From: Thelonectria olida
Taxonomy: Eukaryota; Ascomycota; Sordariomycetes; Hypocreales; Nectriaceae
Reading direction: 5' to 3'
Assembly: GCA_020736575.1 (NCBI GenBank)
Contig: JAGPYM010000039.1
Span: 124,001-188,000, forward strand
Length of the DNA stretch: 64,000 nt
In this document: piece after piece, positions 10,427 through 20,002 of the stretch
Position numbering within the stretch: the first letter of the stretch is position 1
How the letters are laid out: the number at the start of each line of letters is the position of its first letter
Notes under the pieces: generated by a model
Told to the model about the DNA's origin: nothing
Database searches by the model: none
What the model saw: the letters and a program-made list of their open reading frames with translations, nothing else
Position numbers and translations under genes: made by a program

Positions 10427-11516
10427 ATGTCGATATCCATAGCAACAGCGCTCCACGGGGTCTTCTCGACCATACTTTCCAACTTGTTCATAAAACTGCC
10501 CTACCCAGAAACGAACAATGACTTGTCAGAACAGGTAGTCATCGTCACAGGCTCCAACACGGGACTGGGCCTCGAGGCCAGCCGTCACTTGCTCCGACTC
10601 GGCGTGGCAAAGCTCATCATGGCGGTGCGTAATCTCGACAAGGGAGAAAGGGCCCGTCAAGAGCTGCTCGCGTCCGCAAAACGCGACCCGAGCTCGGTCG
10701 AGGTCTGGCCCCTCGACATGAGCAGCTTCGCTTCCGTCAAGTCATTTGCCGCCCGCGTCACTACTCTACAGCGTCTGGATGTGGTATTGGCAAATGCGGG
10801 CATCCTGACGTTCGACTTTGGTCTCTTCGAGGGCAACGAGACAACTCTCACAGTCAATGTTGTTTCCACATTTCTCTTGCTTCTCCTGCTTCTTCCCAAG
10901 CTGCGAGAGGCGCCGTCAACAGCCAAATTTGTGATCCCAAACTCGGCCATGCACTACTGGGCTCCCATCAAGGAACTGGTCCCGAAATCCAACAAGGACA
11001 CCAGCACAATCTTTTCTCGCCTGAACGACCCGAAACGCGCCGACATGCTTTCTCGTTATCAAGTTACCAAGCTTCTTGTGCTTTATGCGATGCGGGAACT
11101 GGCCTGGCGAATGGAAGCGTCTGGCAAGGGCCCCGTCGTGATCAACTCGCCAAATCCCAGTTACTGCAAGTCCGGTCTGGTGCGTGAGGTGGAAGGCGTC
11201 ATGTCGCATGCGGCAGAGAAGATTTTCGCTCGCAGCACAGAAATGGGCAGTCGAGCCCTCGTGCACGGAGTGGTTGCGGGAGAAGAGACTCATGGCCAGT
11301 ATTTGACGAACTGTCATGTGCAAACGTAAGTTTACACGCTGGATCCGAACCCTTTGATCTCTTCAAGATTTTGGAAGTGAATGCTAAATGTTTGACTACA
11401 ACAGACCTGCTTCGCACGTCACCAACGATGTTGGTTCTCGCATACAAAAGGATTTCTTCAAAGAGCTTTTGAACAAGCTGGAGGAGATATCCCCGGGTAT
11501 ATCTGCCAATATTTAG
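10427..11516 (+). CDS. short-chain dehydrogenase/reductase
   Basis: Two exons, 10427-11325 and 11405-11516, joined across a 79-nt intron (GTAAGT donor, CAACAG acceptor) to give 336 residues. It is a classical Rossmann-fold SDR: cofactor motif TGSNTGLG at residues 41-48, LANAG near 121-125, catalytic Ser173, Tyr211 and Lys215 (SRYQVTK). The arginine after the first strand (AVRNLDKG) suggests NADPH. The first ~25 residues are hydrophobic and may anchor or target the protein. The C-terminal exon adds a charged tail (QKDFFKELLNKLEE). The subfamily is common near fungal secondary-metabolism genes, but the substrate is unknown. It is divergent from a Zn2Cys6 regulator, which suggests pathway-specific control by inference. 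Confidence 0.88.
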
Positions 11517-12057
11517 GGTTATGATTCCATTGTTTGTCTACTGGGCAAGAATACTTTTCATTGTTCCCAACATAATCCTCTAACTAGTTGAGGTATTCTA
11601 CAGGCTTAGAGATAGTGCGATCCTTCAATTGGCGTCCATAAGTAATCAGCTATAAAGTATAGAGGTGCTTATTAACATCAACTGGTGCGTCTATGTGTCA
11701 GATGGTTCAATGACCGCAAAAATACGGCATAAGCGTCATATCAACTTATTGGGTTATGCCAGAGCTGGATGCTTCGGGTCCTGGCCCAGACTCCGGTTTG
11801 TTGTTGAATTGACCGATGCCAGTGAAATGACCGACTCACCACCGGATATTGAGATGACCGTCAGATATCGCAAGGCATATTCACAAAGTCCGCCAACGTC
11901 CGCAGTGAAGCAGTCAAGATCTTATTTAAGTCGTCGTTGTCTCCTCGCTAACTTTTCACAACGCAAAGGCCAAAGGAGAACAACAATTCACTTGCACAGG
12001 CCCAGTAACTATTGCCTGACTTCCAGGTCGCATGCGTCCCAGCTTCATCAACTCAAC
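11517..12057. other. intergenic region, no gene seen
   Basis: Contains the 3' end of the SDR and the promoter of the isochorismatase-like gene. An open frame continues upstream of 12058, but its composition is not protein-like. No repeat or RNA was recognised. Confidence 0.45.
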
Positions 12058-12768
12058 ATGTCCCAGCCTTTCTTCATCCCCGTTTCTCTGCCTCACACAG
12101 CCCTCGTTCTCTCAGATGTCCAGACCCAAATTCTAGCCCGCTTCTCTCCCGAGACTCAGGCTACCTACTTGGCCCAGATCCAAAAACTGCTCGACTTCTT
12201 TCGAGCTGAGATTGCGACCCGTCGAGCGGCAGGGAGCCAGTCGACCGAAGCCAGTCCCTACGACAATGTCCCGCTCATTGTCCACCACACGCTCCCATTC
12301 AACATGAATTCGAACGCCTTTGTGTCTCCATACAACAAGCTAGCAAAATGGGTTTCCAAACTGGAGGCCAGCGGCTTCTTCGATCGAACTTCTTCGGACC
12401 CCAACCACCCAGACTACTCTGTGCCAGAGTCCCTGACACCCCCGACTGGTTGGGGCAGCAAAGATGAGATTCTGCTTGGCAAGCTCCGGCCGGACTGCTT
12501 CGCCTCTTCCGACTTGCTGGCCTATCTGCGTGCTCGAGGAATTCGCCACGTGATCCTCGTGGGCCTTACGACTATGGGCAGCATCCTAGGCTCTGCGAGA
12601 GCTGGAGCTGATCTAGATTTCCACATTAGTCTTGTGGAGGAGGGAATCATGGACGACGATGGCGAGGTTCACGAGATTTTGATGACTAAGGTTCTTCCCA
12701 AGTTTGTCGACGTTGTCAAGATGGATGATGTCTTGCGCTTGGGAAGGGTTGCGGGCAGTAGTATTTAA
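12058..12768 (+). CDS. isochorismatase-family (cysteine hydrolase fold) protein lacking the expected cysteine
   Basis: Single-exon gene of 236 residues from MSQPFF. The fold markers of isochorismatase-like hydrolases are present: the Asp of VLSDVQ at residue 20 and the Lys of LGKLRPDCF at 142. The strand-loop that normally carries the nucleophilic cysteine reads LVGLTTMGSILGSARAGADL, so the expected Cys near residue 174-175 is Gly-Ser. Fungal relatives with GLTTSG in this place are known, so the protein may be a divergent hydrolase, a binding protein, or may use another nucleophile. An ATG 393 nt upstream is in frame, but the extra sequence is not conserved in character. It is convergent with the SDR at 12874-13905 (about 105 bp between stops) and is probably cytosolic. 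Confidence 0.8.
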   Translation: MSQPFFIPVSLPHTALVLSDVQTQILARFSPETQATYLAQIQKLLDFFRAEIATRRAAGSQSTEASPYDNVPLIVHHTLPFNMNSNAFVSPYNKLAKWVSKLEASGFFDRTSSDPNHPDYSVPESLTPPTGWGSKDEILLGKLRPDCFASSDLLAYLRARGIRHVILVGLTTMGSILGSARAGADLDFHISLVEEGIMDDDGEVHEILMTKVLPKFVDVVKMDDVLRLGRVAGSSI

Positions 12769-12873
12769 ATTGAGCAGCGCTGTAGTCAGCATGGTGTGAG
12801 ATCTAGATAGTCTGGCATTCAACATTATCCAGTTCGCCAATGCACTCTCAAAGGCCTGTTATTCCATGCTGCA

Positions 12874-13905
12874 TCAAACATTGTCAAAGTCGGCCGGCAT
12901 GCCTACCATTCCCAGGCTCAACTTCCACAACGCTTTCTCGCGTTCCGGATCATAAGCCCACTTGGCATAACCTGGCTCGACTCTTCCGTCCCCAGCCTCA
13001 TCCAGATCCTCTGCTGCCTTCTCGGCAATGGTGCAGTCCTCGAGATACAAGCCGCCCTTCCCCTCGAGCTCCTGAGCGACAGCAGCCCACACTGTCGTGG
13101 CACAGCCCTGATCGACCGACTTTAGGAAAGTGGAGAACTTGTCATCCTTCAACGCATCATTGAGCATGTCTTTGACGTGTTTCTGAAGATCCGTCACAAT
13201 GCCTCCCGGCGAGAGACTGTAAGCATGGATCCCGCGAGACCCATAGAGACGATCGAGGTGGTTCGCCATGTGAATGTTGGCCGTCTTTGACTGGCTGTAC
13301 CCGATGAAAGGATCATAACTTTTGCCAAGGTTGATGTCGTCCAAAAGCACGGGAGAGGCGCGATGACCCATGCTCGAGACGTTGATGACGCGGGAGTTGA
13401 AATCTGCCGTCGATCCAGCCAGGAGATGATCCCGCAGCTGGCAGAAGAGGAAGAAATGGGCAAAGTGATTGGTACCGATTTGCAGCTCAAAGCCGTCCTC
13501 TGTATTGACCTTCTCGGGAACGTACATGACACCGGCGTTGTTGATCAAAATATTGACCTTCGCCTCCCGCTTCTTGATGTCGTCGGCAAGGGCCTTGATA
13601 CTCGCAAGGCTTGTCAAGTCGGCGTGCAGCAAGTGCACCTTGCGAGACTTTTCAACGAGATCCCCCAGTGCTCCCGTTGCCTTGTCGAGATCTCGGGCTG
13701 TACAGTAAACAGTAGCTCCGGTCGCAGCCATTGCCACAGCAGTCGAGATGCCGATTCCTGAGGAGCATCCTGTAATGACAACCACTTTGTCTAGCAAGTC
13801 GCCACGACGGCCTTCATCTTGGATGATCTGTAAACCAGTAGGACGAGCATCTCCAGGGCCGTTGTAGTTTTCCCTTTTGTGAGCTTCAGCGTAGCGGCCT
13901 GGCAT
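12874..13905 (-). CDS. short-chain dehydrogenase/reductase (retinol dehydrogenase/WW-oxidoreductase-like)
   Basis: Single-exon gene of 343 residues. SDR signatures in order: VVITGCSSGIG (TGxxxGIG at 45-52), NNAG at 122-125, Ser177/178 in INVSSMGHRA, and Tyr203-Lys207 in YSQSKTAN. ARDLDKA after the second strand fits NADP(H) preference. NVSSMGHRASP and the downstream SPGGI resemble the retinol dehydrogenase/protochlorophyllide reductase-like group of fungal SDRs. The substrate cannot be deduced. The start is the first ATG in the frame, with a TATAAATA element about 115 bp upstream. It converges on the isochorismatase-like gene and is the second SDR within 3 kb. Confidence 0.9.
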   Translation of the reverse strand: MPGRYAEAHKRENYNGPGDARPTGLQIIQDEGRRGDLLDKVVVITGCSSGIGISTAVAMAATGATVYCTARDLDKATGALGDLVEKSRKVHLLHADLTSLASIKALADDIKKREAKVNILINNAGVMYVPEKVNTEDGFELQIGTNHFAHFFLFCQLRDHLLAGSTADFNSRVINVSSMGHRASPVLLDDINLGKSYDPFIGYSQSKTANIHMANHLDRLYGSRGIHAYSLSPGGIVTDLQKHVKDMLNDALKDDKFSTFLKSVDQGCATTVWAAVAQELEGKGGLYLEDCTIAEKAAEDLDEAGDGRVEPGYAKWAYDPEREKALWKLSLGMVGMPADFDNV

Positions 13906-14018
13906 GATGGAGGATTCTTGAAGTGAGGAGTGGGAGGTCTTGAAGGCTGTGTATTAAAGAATTCGCTTTTCCAAAGCTCTCATAACTGTTTGTAAAAAGG
14001 AAATGTCCCTCAAGGACC

Positions 14019-14026
14019 TATTTATA
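14019..14026 (-). promoter_or_regulatory. TATA box of the SDR at 12874-13905
   Basis: TATAAATA on the minus strand, about 115 bp upstream of the ATG at 13905, a usual spacing for a fungal promoter. Confidence 0.5.
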
Positions 14027-14999
14027 CACGTTGCGTCTTCTGGTGTTTCAAGCCCTCGCCATGTCAACAGCGGATTCGACAAGCAACGACAGCCATGATA
14101 TCTCCGGAATCTCCAGGACAGACGTCGATTATCGGTCAGACGGCAGATCTGTTTTCCTTTCCTGCCAAGTAGTTTGCCGACGTGGTAGTGACTTGAGGCT
14201 CAGCACTTCCTGCAGCTTTCCAATTGCATCGGATATCTGTTCCGTAAACTCCGTCTTACATGCCAGCTGCATTAGCGCTTCTCTGTCTCTGGGGAGCTGG
14301 CATCCTTCTTATTCATGTCCCGTCGGCTCCATGGCAACTGGCAATCTTTTGGGCGTATATTCCGCGTTCTACGATTCATTTGGCCAAAGTTTCAACGGGG
14401 GCGATTTCGCGTCCTTGGCCAACCTCGTCCGTCCAATGGTGAGATCAGTGGGACGGAAGAAGATAAATGACGTTTTTCATCAGGCGATACACTGGAACTA
14501 GTCTGCCGACGAAAGGGTTGTTGGAAAATTCCCTTGCCATGGGGATTCCGCAAGAAACTACCAGCCTTGACTTGCCCAACGATGGCTGCACCATCTCCCT
14601 CGAGAGAAATGGAACAAAAGTCCCGCGGAAATACAGATTGACTAGCGATTCGTCCTAGATGATTAGAGCTGCATAGCGTAGTACAGGGAGAACGTTCGCC
14701 TGCAGCGCAAGGGCTAAAAAGATCCTTGTGGCCTTGGAGTGTTGTACCAGAATTAGTGAGTTTCTTCTCATCTTCTGATAATCCCTAGCGACGAGACAGG
14801 TACTTCAGTGAGGCAAATCTCACGGCCAGATAGTATGCGTCCCTGGGCAAGGACGAAAAGTCTGAACACATGACATGAGTGCAGCAGGAAGCAGAATGTC
14901 CCTAACGTCGGCTCCAAATAAGACAATAGCTCAGATGTCTCTAGCATATTAATTCCAGCAGCCAGATAATCTCTAAAGATTGGCGGACTTTGGCGATAT
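14027..14999. other. gene-poor region
   Basis: No convincing gene. A plus-strand frame at about 14260-14442 encodes a hydrophobic peptide (MPAALALLCLWGAG), but it has no support beyond being open. The rest is AT-rich with many stops in all frames. Confidence 0.35.
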
Positions 15000-15380
15000 T
15001 CATCTAGAGTCTTCTAACACGTCCATGTACTCCGAGCTGTGCACGCTCTGCCCAAGTTCAAACCGCAGTTTCAAGGGCTTCACATCGCCGCTGCCCTGGT
15101 TATGAGCCCAGAGCCCATCAATGGCCGTGTAGAGAAGTTTGACTTCGTTTTTGTAATATCCGGTCTCCGGGTCGGGGCTCAATGCCTGCTGTTGAAAGGA
15201 AATCACCTTTTTCGCATTGCTGGGCACACCACGTCGATCCGGATGTTGGGTCTTCCCTGTCTTTTCATCTTTGGTTAATTCAGCTCTCCAAACCTTTGCA
15301 GCTTTCGTCCAAGCCTCACGTTCAATCACTGGCGCGGATGAAATCCCTTTTTCGTATGTCAAGTTACAACGATTGCTCTA
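15000..15380 (-). pseudogene. ATG-less coding fragment, unrecognised
   Basis: A minus-strand frame runs from a stop near 15380 down to a stop at 15000 and reads like real protein (for example ERE-AWTKAAKVWRAELT, YYKNEVKLLYTAIDGLW, LRFELGQSVHSSEYMDVL), but it has no ATG. A TATAG acceptor lies at its upstream end, so it could be the last exon of a gene whose first exon I could not find, or a 5'-truncated relic. The family is not recognised. Confidence 0.3.
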
Positions 15381-15509
15381 TAGTACAGAAAGCCGATAGG
15401 CATTAGGAGCACATGAAAGTGGCCGCGGCAGAGTAAATCATCCCCCATGTAAACAAGGTGATGCGCCGCTGACGGCAAATTGTTCCCGCATCCACACTCC
15501 TATTCAGCT

Positions 15510-16007
15510 CTAGCTTTCGGACGATCCGCCAAAAGTAGGCTCACCAGTGGCTTGCTCAACGCCGGATAACTTGGGCAACTTGTCTGTTATTGCGCTCATC
15601 GGCGGCAGCTTGCTGGAGAAATGCGAGCCGAGAACATCTTGCTCGGCCCCAGATGTTTGAGGCATCTTGCTCGAGATACCGCCGAGCGATGGAGCCTTGT
15701 CGCTGAGGTGAGAGCCGTGGACATCTTGCTCGGCGCCGGAGGTCTGGGGCAGTTTGCTCGTAATATCGCTGATTGATGGCAACTTGCCGCTCAGATGAGA
15801 GCCGTGTATGTCCTGTTCGGCCCCCGAAGTCTTTGGTAGCTTGCTTGCGATGCCGCCAGTTGAGGGTGCTTCGCCGCTGAAATGTGCGCCGTGTACGTCC
15901 TGCTCGGCGCCCGAGGTATTGGGGAGCTTGTTGGCCATGTCGCCCGCAGACGGGATGTTGTCGGCCTTGCCGCCAAAGTGCTTGTTGTAGTGTTCTTGTT
16001 CAGCCAT
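15510..16007 (-). CDS. small protein built of 29-residue tandem repeats
   Basis: Single-exon gene of 165 residues starting at MAEQEHYNKHFGG. Almost the whole protein is five tandem units of about 29 residues. Each begins AEQ(D/E)VHGSHLS or a variant, passes through a Gly/Ser/Pro segment and ends (S/N)KLPxTSG; the last ~15 residues are a partial unit. There is no signal peptide, membrane helix or cysteine. The composition (Gly, Ser, Asp, His, Lys, Gln) and lack of hydrophobic core predict a disordered, hydrophilic protein, in the general style of fungal stress or desiccation proteins. That is a guess, and no family was recognised. The repeats differ by substitutions rather than being identical, so they have been maintained at protein level. 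A twin palindrome lies about 150-175 bp upstream of the ATG. Confidence 0.75.
   Translation of the reverse strand: MAEQEHYNKHFGGKADNIPSAGDMANKLPNTSGAEQDVHGAHFSGEAPSTGGIASKLPKTSGAEQDIHGSHLSGKLPSISDITSKLPQTSGAEQDVHGSHLSDKAPSLGGISSKMPQTSGAEQDVLGSHFSSKLPPMSAITDKLPKLSGVEQATGEPTFGGSSES
15555..16005 (-). repeat. five degenerate 87-bp tandem coding repeats
   Basis: DNA-level counterpart of the 29-residue repeats: phrases such as GAACATCTTGCTCGGC or close variants recur on the plus strand at about 87-nt spacing. The copies have diverged at many sites, so this is an old coding repeat rather than a recent satellite. Confidence 0.65.
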
Positions 16008-16156
16008 TGGGACGATTGGTACTTGAAGTAAGGGTGTAATGGGAATCTAGGTTGCAATGGAGTCGTAGGTGCTCTAATCTAGATAAATTGCAGAAGAATG
16101 CTGGGTAATATGGCATTTGCTATCCATCTCCGTCCCCACACAACGTAGCGCTTTGC

Positions 16157-16183
16157 ATGATATCATCGTCGTCATGATATCAT
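16157..16183. promoter_or_regulatory. twin copies of a 10-bp palindrome upstream of the repeat-protein gene
   Basis: The perfect palindrome ATGATATCAT occurs at 16157-16166 and again at 16174-16183, separated by CGTCGTC (17 bp centre to centre). A further ATGATCGTCG follows. This looks like a paired operator for a dimeric DNA-binding protein, 150-175 bp upstream of the ATG at 16007. The factor is unknown. Confidence 0.4.
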
Positions 16184-17409
16184 GATCGTCGGCACATGAC
16201 GTTCGGGAGGTTTTAGCGGGAAAGCACAATGCCAGTTCCACATGTCAATTGAGCAGCTTGGAATGGCGTCTCAATCTGCTTCAACTCGTGAAAATCCAGC
16301 TGTGAGGATTCTCTCCACAATGATACCCGGAACTGAAGCCTCTAAGCCCCCCCTAACCGCTCATTTTTAGGATTAAGTCAGTCATCATCTTTCTTAGTCG
16401 GTAGCCTCAAGCGTCTGGAACCTGGCCCCTTCCCTTCATTCCGCTTCACCCGAGACACCATTACCCAGTTCCGTTGTTCAACCTCTATCGACTAATTAGT
16501 TCCTCGTGCCGGACAACTCTCTTTCACATCTATAAGCATGAGATATCTTCCCTTTTTATCTTTTTAACCCGCTGTAAGAGCGATATAATTCTGCCAAAGG
16601 ATACCTAGAGAAGTGATTTAAGCCTTATTTGACCTTTGTCTCCTTGGGCCCGAATCTACCCCACTAGCCTACCCTGGACAACGACATTAGGGATCTAGGT
16701 CAGAAAGAACCAAAGTACTAATTACTATAAATACCACCAGGTCTCAAAGGAACATATTAATATGCGTAGCAGAGTATTATAAGTGGCAAGAGAAGAAGTC
16801 GGATTAAATCGCTTAATTACATGGCTTGTGGGAGAGATTAAGCTGCGATAGGGTCTACCGTGATGTTGTCACTGGGCAAAAGAATTGGCAAAAGGGACGC
16901 TCAAACTGCAACTAGCTCATCGCTCATGACGTGCATTAAATGAGCCCGGTCTTCGGCCGATGGTGGGGATCGGGGAGAGCGCCTACCCGGGCTAGCCTAA
17001 AACGGCATCTCCGCTGTGTTCCGCAACACTCAGACAAGTGTGTGAAGTGACTTGCCTAATAGGCACGCGTGCGCGGTAGAGGATGTGGCGCACTCCTGTG
17101 CCATTCTCAGGCGATGAAGTACGAAGTACCTATGAAGCCAAGCACTGAACTCGCTTAACCGTCCCCTGGTCGCGTACTGAGCGCGCCCGTGAAGAACAAT
17201 ACGTCACTATACAAGAATTTTCATTCTATTTTCAACATGGAAAGCAGCTCCATTTATTGTTAAGAGAAAGCACGGAATTGAGAGCGACACAATTGACATG
17301 AACTAATCCTCAGGCGATACTCAACTGTTTGTACCTGCTGCCCTCCTCCACACTCACCCATGCTATGACGCAGTTACTAGTAACAGTCCAACTTGTTCCA
17401 CCTCAGGCG
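16184..17409. other. 1.2-kb gene-less region
   Basis: No protein frame, RNA gene or repeat could be supported. It is stop-rich in all frames and of mixed composition, with a GC-richer patch near 16930-17110. It could be promoter sequence, an unrecognised non-coding RNA or decayed DNA. Confidence 0.4.
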
Positions 17410-18102
17410 CTATTTGTTCAAGTGGAAGCTCATCATGAGCGCTGCGTTCTCTTTTGCGTCAACGGTCTGCTGCTCATCTGATTGCAGTTGCTTGGGCGAG
17501 TACGACTGCTGTTGATATGGCTTAAGAAAGCAACCATTGGGAAGAGCCATCATCACGTGCCGCCAAGCCCTGAAGAAGCATCTCCCTGGCATTGGAACCC
17601 TCTCCTCCATTGACTTGATCTCGATATCGACAGCGCGCCATTGCCGTCGTGGCAGCGCGAGCAAGCGAGCCGCGTACAGCCTCTCTCGGATTCGCGCAAC
17701 CGCATAGTCCTCCAGCATCCTCCGCGACCACAAAGCCTTTAACCTTCCGCGACCTGACTTGACTAATGATCCAACTCTACCCAACGACTCGAAACGATCC
17801 CGATACTTTGCGACTCCGTCAATATGGCCAAGGGAGCCTCCAAGAGAGGAGAATCGTCCAGGGCAGGGAGTGCTCGCGGAGGGAGACAGCCCAGGCCGCC
17901 CAAGGATCCACAAGCGGTGGAAGACGCTGGACAGAGGCAGCGTGTCAAGCTTATCGCCGGTCTGGATGAAGAGTAGCATGGTCGTGGCTAGAATCCCGGC
18001 CCGACCGCGATTTGCGATACTGCTCTGGATGCCCTCTACGCATTGAAGGGCCTGACGAAAGCCGCGCTGGAAGTCAACTATTCGCTCCCAAAGCTGTATC
18101 AA
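17410..18102 (-). CDS. hypothetical helical basic protein facing the Ulp1-like gene
   Basis: The frame is open for 230 codons and reads like protein (LWERIVDFQRGFRQAL, WSRRMLEDYAVARIRERLY, RQWRAVDIEIKSMEERV, CFFRAWRHVMMALPNGCFL). It is rich in Arg and helical, with a Gln-rich tail. The first in-frame ATG is internal (17979); upstream the frame begins after a GTGTAG acceptor-like site at about 18112, so a short first exon is likely missing from my model. No family was recognised. The gene is head to head with the Ulp1-like protease gene at 18305, the closest divergent pair in the window, which may mean shared control. Confidence 0.45.
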   Translation of the reverse strand: MIQLWERIVDFQRGFRQALQCVEGIQSSIANRGRAGILATTMLLFIQTGDKLDTLPLSSVFHRLWILGRPGLSPSASTPCPGRFSSLGGSLGHIDGVAKYRDRFESLGRVGSLVKSGRGRLKALWSRRMLEDYAVARIRERLYAARLLALPRRQWRAVDIEIKSMEERVPMPGRCFFRAWRHVMMALPNGCFLKPYQQQSYSPKQLQSDEQQTVDAKENAALMMSFHLNK

Positions 18103-18304
18103 TCCGGCGGCATACTACACAACACCAGGTTGACCAAGAGAAATATTAACGCGGCTCGGGTCAGTCTTTTCGAGCATTCAGACGGTGGCGACACACCCTC
18201 GGCCTCCAAATGCATCAGAGAGTGACAGTTTCTCCCCAGACTCAGAACCACTGCCCCCGCTCGAAGCCATCGACAACGTACCGGCTAGGCACACATCACG
18301 TTTC

Positions 18305-19464
18305 ATGATTCCCCTCAAACGTGGCCACGATTTTGATCAATCGAACGACGACAATACTGGGAGCTGGGCGAATGACGCAAGCGACGATGAGGATCACCAC
18401 AACAATCACAACGACGACGAAGACAACGATCAATGCGACAAACATGAGCCAATAACCAATAGGTCTCCCCCAACCCTCGCGAGGCTCAAGCCTCATGTCC
18501 TGAAAAAGGTACGTGTCGCGAGACCCGGCTGGGTGCAGACCCTGCCTCCAATGAAGGAAGGTGGCAGACGGGCCAATGGGAGACACCCAGAACCTCTAGA
18601 GTCTCGAATCTGGCAGTTTGAGATTCTAGACGACGTCGACGTACTTGGTATTCTCTCGCTTCTGGTCTCACTCAAGCCTTTGGACACCAGTGTGTCGTCG
18701 ACTCTTTGCTCGTTGACCAGCCCCCGCGTTCTCCTACTCTTGAGCAGACATGCACAGTTCTCCTACCGCTCTTCTTGCAGGAGACGAAGCATTGGCTGCT
18801 TGTCGCATTAGACGCTCATTGCAGGTCATTCACTCTGTGCGACTCCTGGCCTGCTGTGGACACCGGCGAACTTCACCAGCGTCTTGTAGTTGTCTACAAT
18901 AGGTTGCTTCTGGGCCTCGAGTGGGAGATTGACCTTCAGCAGCTCCAATCGGCGCCATGTCCACCTCAACGTCATGGCGTGGATTGCGGAGTTGGGTTAC
19001 TCGTCAGCGCCATCTGCGTCCTCGCGGGTAGAGCATCGCCTCCCAACGAGCATTGCAACTACAGTCTCTGGCGTAGGGTTCTCTCCGCTGTATTTGCCTC
19101 GGACGACGATTTTTCCCTTTGGGAGGAGACCCATTTGACTTTGCGCGATCTAGATCTCCACCAAGAACCAGAGCTCATAGTGCTGAACGACCTCATGGGA
19201 GTCGACGAAGCATCAACCAAGCCTGCGACTGATGCACTGCTCGACAGCAGGAACAGACTCGTTACGTGCCGCGAAATCCTCAATGGCCAATTCTCCGATG
19301 TCCAGTTAGCACTAGAAGAACGTCTTAGTCGCCTAGACCAAGACATCCGAACCCAGGAATCGATGCGCAAGAGGATCAGCAAGCTGCTAGCTCAGTACCG
19401 CGGGGACCAACGACAAATGCAAGCAACTAGAACGTGTCAAACAGACGGTAGATGTAGGGAATAA
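18305..19464 (+). CDS. Ulp1-like (C48) cysteine protease domain protein
   Basis: Modelled as 18305-18640 plus 18691-19464 (369 residues). The N-terminal part is very acidic and low-complexity (Asp/Asn/His-rich). The C-terminal half has the Ulp1/SUMO-protease catalytic set in order: the His of KHWLLVALD, the Asp of TLCDSW, the Gln of PPQRHG and the Cys of VDCGVGLLV. A coiled coil ends the protein. Such proteins process or remove SUMO-like modifiers, or belong to mobile-element Ulp1 families. The join is uncertain. A 50-nt GTACTT...CACCAG intron keeps the frame but deletes a segment (LGILSLLVSLKPFG) that looks like the conserved helix before CVVDSLL. Readthrough instead needs a one-base correction near 18680. 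It is therefore either a spliced gene or a frameshifted one. Confidence 0.65.
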
Positions 19465-20002
19465 ATTACTGAACCTTCGACCTGAATAGGGGGAAAGGGA
19501 GTAAGCAGTCCTGGCATCTACGTCCATTGTTTGACTGCCAATTTCCGAGTGACTCATTAGTTCATCTTGCCAGCCACCTGTATGTGACCCGATGACTCAG
19601 GGGAAACATGCAAGAGATTATAGACTAATAGGAAAAGCATGACCATTCACGCGCCGTCCCAGTTCTACGCACCTATGTATGATATTACTATCAGGGATCT
19701 CCGTTGCACATTTGCTACAATAGATGTGTTTTAAGATGAAAGCAAGAGCATAATCCAGGAGGGGTTGAATCCTCATACAAGCTGATAGTTACATTAGAGA
19801 TAGCCACTTCTATTGCACTGGGCGTATTCCCGAACTCTTGCTTTATTTTTCAACACATCACATCTATGGATCGTTACCCCGCAGCATCATCACTTGTTAC
19901 GTCACTTATCTAACCTCGGATATCAAACACGGGATCACCCTAAGGGGCATGTCAAGTTGCAAGCTTCCTTCACGCTTTTGAGTCTTCCATAACGTTCAAA
20001 CA
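19465..20002. other. intergenic region, no gene seen
   Basis: AT-rich sequence between the Ulp1-like gene and the deacetylase promoter. GGTTGAATCC near 19764 slightly resembles a tRNA B box, but no tRNA fold could be drawn around it. Confidence 0.45.

Noticed and set aside
11665..12057. 131-residue upstream extension of the isochorismatase-like protein
   Set aside because: Not protein-like and contains no conserved segment; the family N-terminus begins right after the ATG at 12058.
10427..13905. Classical secondary-metabolite cluster around the two SDRs
   Set aside because: No PKS, NRPS, terpene cyclase, prenyltransferase, P450 or methyltransferase lies nearby, so only a loose enzyme/regulator grouping is claimed.
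14031..14501. Plus-strand open frame of 156 codons
   Set aside because: Ser-rich, overlaps the promoter of the SDR, and shows no domain, signal or splice context.
19755..19790. tRNA-like B box (GGTTGAATCC)
   Set aside because: No matching A box, acceptor stem or anticodon arm can be drawn around it.
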